Shown: positions 61,464-64,000 of the stretch, one piece after another
Layout: every line of letters begins with the position of its first letter
Numbering within the stretch: position 1 is the first letter of the stretch
NCBI RefSeq assembly: GCF_003614975.1
Contig: NZ_QZWI01000007.1
Location: 147,763 to 211,762, forward strand
Direction of reading: 5' to 3'
From: Rahnella bruchi
Lineage (GTDB): Bacteria; Pseudomonadota; Gammaproteobacteria; Enterobacterales; Enterobacteriaceae
DNA: 64,000 nucleotides
Position numbers and translations under genes: made by a program
Notes under the pieces: model-generated
What the model saw: only the letters and a program-made list of their open reading frames with translations
The model's database searches: none
What the model was told of the DNA's origin: nothing

Positions 61464-62313
61464 TCATTTTCCTAATCAGTTGGGTCCAGGGTAAAGGTAT
61501 AAAGCCCGTTGCTTTTCTGAATTTGTCAGAATCTAGACTTCTGTCAATGACAAGATCTTTATGTGGGTCAATAGTTATTTCCTTCTCGTACGTATCTCTA
61601 ATCAGTTCTAACAAAGAAAGCTTGTCTATTGGTTCAACACTCAGATGATATAAACCACTTAAACTTGCGTTAGTTATTACGTATTTTTCAACTAACTCTG
61701 CTATATAGCATGTAGGCATACCTGAGAAAATAGCGTTTAAATACCCATCAACCCTATTATTTTGAGCCAAAAACCAGTCAACCAGGCTATGCTGAGTATT
61801 GATTTCATGACCAATTATTGATGTTCTCAAGGTGATGTGTCCGTCATAATCCACTTCACCTAAAAATTTTGAGCGACCATATAAATCCAAAGCATCTGGA
61901 TTTTCTATTTCTTTATAATTTCCTTTGTCTCCGCTAAAAACGCAGTCTGTAGAAAAATGTATTAATTTACTTTTATTTGCAGTGCAAATTGCTGCGAGTT
62001 CGTGTGGGAATAGCGCATTAATTTTAATCGCAAGAATGGGTTTTTTGGAATCAGCAAGTTGTTTAATAATGCCAACACAGTTAAATACAAAATTGGGTTT
62101 AAATTGTGAAATCAGTTCAGAAATGGAGTTTTCATTTCTCACGTCAATATCACTGACAATTTGAGTAAAGCCTAATTCATTTAAGTTTGTCTTAATTACA
62201 TCAGAGCGTACGGTTCCCAAGACTTCATATTCATTCTTACTATTATAGTATCTGTAAATGCTTGCTCCCAGCATTCCATTGGCACCTATAACAAGTATTT
62301 TATGTTTATTCAT
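61435..62313 (-). CDS. RmlD-like sugar-nucleotide reductase (WbvR/QnlB type)
   Basis: A 292-residue extended SDR. GANGMLGASIYRY is the dinucleotide motif, HFSTDCVFSGDKGNY holds the catalytic Ser/Thr region, and LYGRSKFLGE is the Tyr-xxx-Lys motif. It reduces the 4-keto sugar made by the upstream dehydratase. The protein stops near residue 290 and has no C-terminal cupin. FnlB/WbjC/CapF are about 370 residues with that cupin, so an RmlD-like reductase of the UDP-L-RhaNAc/L-QuiNAc route fits better. It overlaps both neighbours. Confidence 0.82.
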   Translation of the reverse strand: MNKHKILVIGANGMLGASIYRYYNSKNEYEVLGTVRSDVIKTNLNELGFTQIVSDIDVRNENSISELISQFKPNFVFNCVGIIKQLADSKKPILAIKINALFPHELAAICTANKSKLIHFSTDCVFSGDKGNYKEIENPDALDLYGRSKFLGEVDYDGHITLRTSIIGHEINTQHSLVDWFLAQNNRVDGYLNAIFSGMPTCYIAELVEKYVITNASLSGLYHLSVEPIDKLSLLELIRDTYEKEITIDPHKDLVIDRSLDSDKFRKATGFIPLPWTQLIRKMNDEYNQYFK

Positions 62314-63337
62314 CTGGATTCGCCTCTACACCAGCTTCAATTTTATTAATGTATTCAAGTTTTCGTAAAAGAGAAATCATGCCATCGACATCAAGTCTTT
62401 GTGTATTATGCGAATTATAATCCTCAAGAGAATCGATGTTCTTGTTTCCAATCTCAAAATATTTCCCATAATTGAGATCTCGATTATCTGCCGGGATCCG
62501 ATAATAATCCCCCTGATCTTCTGCTACTAACATTTCCTCTCGGCTGCATAATACTTCAAAAACCTTTTCTCCATGCCTGGTGCCGATTACATTAATTGGA
62601 TGCTTTTCTTCTTTTGTTACTACTAAGATAGCCTTGGCTAATGTTTCAATTGTAGCCGCGGGAGCTTTTTGTACAAAAATATCGCCATTGTTACCAAATT
62701 CAAAGGCATGCAGTACAAGGTCTACAGCGTCATCCAAGGTCATCATGAATCTTGTCATGGTTGGGTCGGTGATCGTGATTGCTTTACCAGCCTTAATTTG
62801 CTGAATAAATAGTGGGATTACAGAACCTCGGGAAGCCATTACATTACCATATCTCGTCGCACAAATAGTTGTTTCCTCTGGCACATTTCGCGATTTGCCT
62901 ATGATAACTTTTTCCATCATTGCCTTAGAAGTCCCCATGGCATTAATAGGATAAACTGCTTTATCTGTACTCAAGCAAACTATGCGTTTTACTTTATTAG
63001 TTATTGCCGCTTCTAATACATTGTCAGTACCAATAATATTGGTTTTGACTGCTTCCATCGGATAGAATTCGCAGGATGGCACTTGTTTTAGTGCTGCAGC
63101 ATGATAAATAAAATCAACTCCGCGAGTGGCCGAAAGCACACTGTTATAATCTCGAACATCTCCTATGTAGAATTTTAACTTAGGATGAGAATATTTTTTC
63201 CGCATATCATCTTGTTTTTTCTCGTCCCGGCTAAAAATTCTAATTTCTTTAATATCAGTGTTTAAAAACCTTTTTAATACAGCATTACCAAATGAGCCTG
63301 TACCGCCTGTAATAAGTAAAATTTTATCTTTGAACAT
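62306..63337 (-). CDS. UDP-N-acetylglucosamine 4,6-dehydratase/epimerase (FnlA/QnlA/WbjB/CapE family)
   Basis: A 343-residue SDR that removes water from UDP-GlcNAc and inverts C5, the first step to N-acetylated 6-deoxy-L-hexosamines. The dinucleotide motif is ITGGTGSFGNAV and the active-site region is LSTDKAVYPINAMGTSKAMMEK. The usual Tyr of YxxxK is Met (M-GTS-K), as I recall for CapE-type enzymes. It overlaps the next gene by 8 bp and follows the glycosyltransferase at the window edge by 13 bp. Confidence 0.9.
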   Translation of the reverse strand: MFKDKILLITGGTGSFGNAVLKRFLNTDIKEIRIFSRDEKKQDDMRKKYSHPKLKFYIGDVRDYNSVLSATRGVDFIYHAAALKQVPSCEFYPMEAVKTNIIGTDNVLEAAITNKVKRIVCLSTDKAVYPINAMGTSKAMMEKVIIGKSRNVPEETTICATRYGNVMASRGSVIPLFIQQIKAGKAITITDPTMTRFMMTLDDAVDLVLHAFEFGNNGDIFVQKAPAATIETLAKAILVVTKEEKHPINVIGTRHGEKVFEVLCSREEMLVAEDQGDYYRIPADNRDLNYGKYFEIGNKNIDSLEDYNSHNTQRLDVDGMISLLRKLEYINKIEAGVEANPDE

Positions 63338-63350
63338 TATGTATTCTCTA

Positions 63351-64000
63351 TCAAATTAATTTAAAAAAATCTACCCAAGACGTTGATTGAATGTAACTAT
63401 ATTCAGTTATATCAAGTTTAGGCATTTTGCCTTTTTCTATAATTGAATATATTTCGCGACTCCACTCATTAGCATCTTTATAGTTGACATAACTTACATT
63501 CTGGTAATTCCCTAACACTTCTCTGGTGTATGGTAAATCACTGCATATTATTTTCTTGCCTAATGTAGCCGCTTCAGCAAGAGGTAACCCAAAGGATTCC
63601 AGATAACTAGGAAAGACCACTGCAGTAGAACTACTATATTTTTTGAACAGTTCTTCCTGTGATAATCTACCTAAATATACAACGTTATCGTGTAAATTAT
63701 ATTTCCGAACTAAGCTAGTAAATTCACTCGCTGGATTTTCATCAAAAGTAACGAGAAACTTTAATTGATTGATAAGATTTGTATTCTTTAGCTGTGCCAG
63801 CGCTTCTAGAATGACAGCATGATTTTTATAAAAAAGAGGAGTCGCTGGATATATTATACTTATTTGTTCTGGTACTACATTCTCGAAATCACTGCTGAAA
63901 TAGACAATATTTATATTTGGCTTTATTACATGTATTTTTTTATCGTTTATTTTTTTAGATTTTTTTAAAATAGCCGCTTTCATCCATTCTGTTTGTACAA
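63351..64000 (-). CDS. Glycosyltransferase family 4 protein (partial, 5' end beyond window)
   Basis: Only the C-terminal part is seen. The frame stays open past the ATG at 63983 to the window edge, reading VQTEWMKAAILKKSKK, a run common in the middle of family 4 transferases. That ATG is therefore internal. The GT-B nucleotide-sugar domain shows IIYPATPLFYKNHAVILEAL and VFPSYLESFGLPLAEAA with the E-x7-E motif. Base composition is AT-rich like the rest of the cluster. Donor and linkage are unknown. Confidence 0.85.
   Translation of the reverse strand, partial: VQTEWMKAAILKKSKKINDKKIHVIKPNINIVYFSSDFENVVPEQISIIYPATPLFYKNHAVILEALAQLKNTNLINQLKFLVTFDENPASEFTSLVRKYNLHDNVVYLGRLSQEELFKKYSSSTAVVFPSYLESFGLPLAEAATLGKKIICSDLPYTREVLGNYQNVSYVNYKDANEWSREIYSIIEKGKMPKLDITEYSYIQSTSWVDFFKLI

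Noticed and set aside
58371..64000. JUMPstart/ops element of the O-antigen operon
   Set aside because: Looked for in the visible part and not seen. The cluster is transcribed from beyond the right edge, so it should lie outside the window.

Overview
The window is a chromosomal segment of a motile member of the Enterobacterales. Gene order and protein similarity point to the Yersiniaceae, in a Rahnella/Serratia-like genus, but I cannot fix the genus by eye. Evidence for this is the enterobacterial order putA / putP-efeUOB-phoH, the flhDC-mot-che-flhBAE block, and yeeZ-hisL-hisGDCBHAFI next to wzz-gnd and an O-antigen cluster. No rRNA, tRNA, insertion sequence or prophage is visible.

Layout. 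(1) 116-1854: acuI and its TetR-type regulator acuR. (2) 2008-9268: a divergent sulfur/amino-acid scavenging locus. Two flavin-dependent monooxygenases face an M20 deacetylase, a periplasmic binding protein, a GNAT acetyltransferase, a permease and an ATPase. This set resembles the Bacillus ytmI and yxe operons for S-substituted cysteines. (3) 9347-12043: an ABC exporter and phoH. (4) 12695-17495: efeUOB ferrous iron uptake under a Fur box, followed by a Tat-exported cell-wall amidase. (5) 17758-23743: putP and putA around a control region with five GTTGCA operators. (6) 23804-26168: a DUF998 membrane protein and an orphan peptide-type binding protein.

(7) 26334-45936, minus strand: flhDC, motAB, cheA, cheW, two Tsr-like receptors, cheRBYZ and flhBAE. 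The run is split between cheW and the first receptor by a divergent MFS transporter/GlxA-type regulator pair. Beside that pair lie a minimal type I-F CRISPR array (two repeats, one 32-bp spacer, no cas genes), a 41-bp repeat and a heavily folded 200-bp stretch. The receptors restart from a near-perfect sigma-28 promoter. flhDC has a CRP site and an RcsAB box placed as in E. coli, and 1.2 kb of gene-free DNA upstream.

(8) 47196-55696: yeeZ and the histidine operon with its leader peptide (six His codons) and attenuator. (9) 55768-64000, minus strand: wzzB, gnd and the AT-rich distal end of an O-antigen cluster (cupin WbuC, glycosyltransferase WbuB, three genes for a UDP-N-acetyl-6-deoxy-L-hexosamine, and a glycosyltransferase cut by the window edge). 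The reductase there lacks the cupin half of FnlB/CapF, which favours L-QuiNAc over L-FucNAc.

Many start codons were reassigned to inner codons with a good Shine-Dalgarno sequence and family-typical N-terminus (efeU, efeO, putP, putA, flhA, cheW, yeeZ, hisH, gnd and others).
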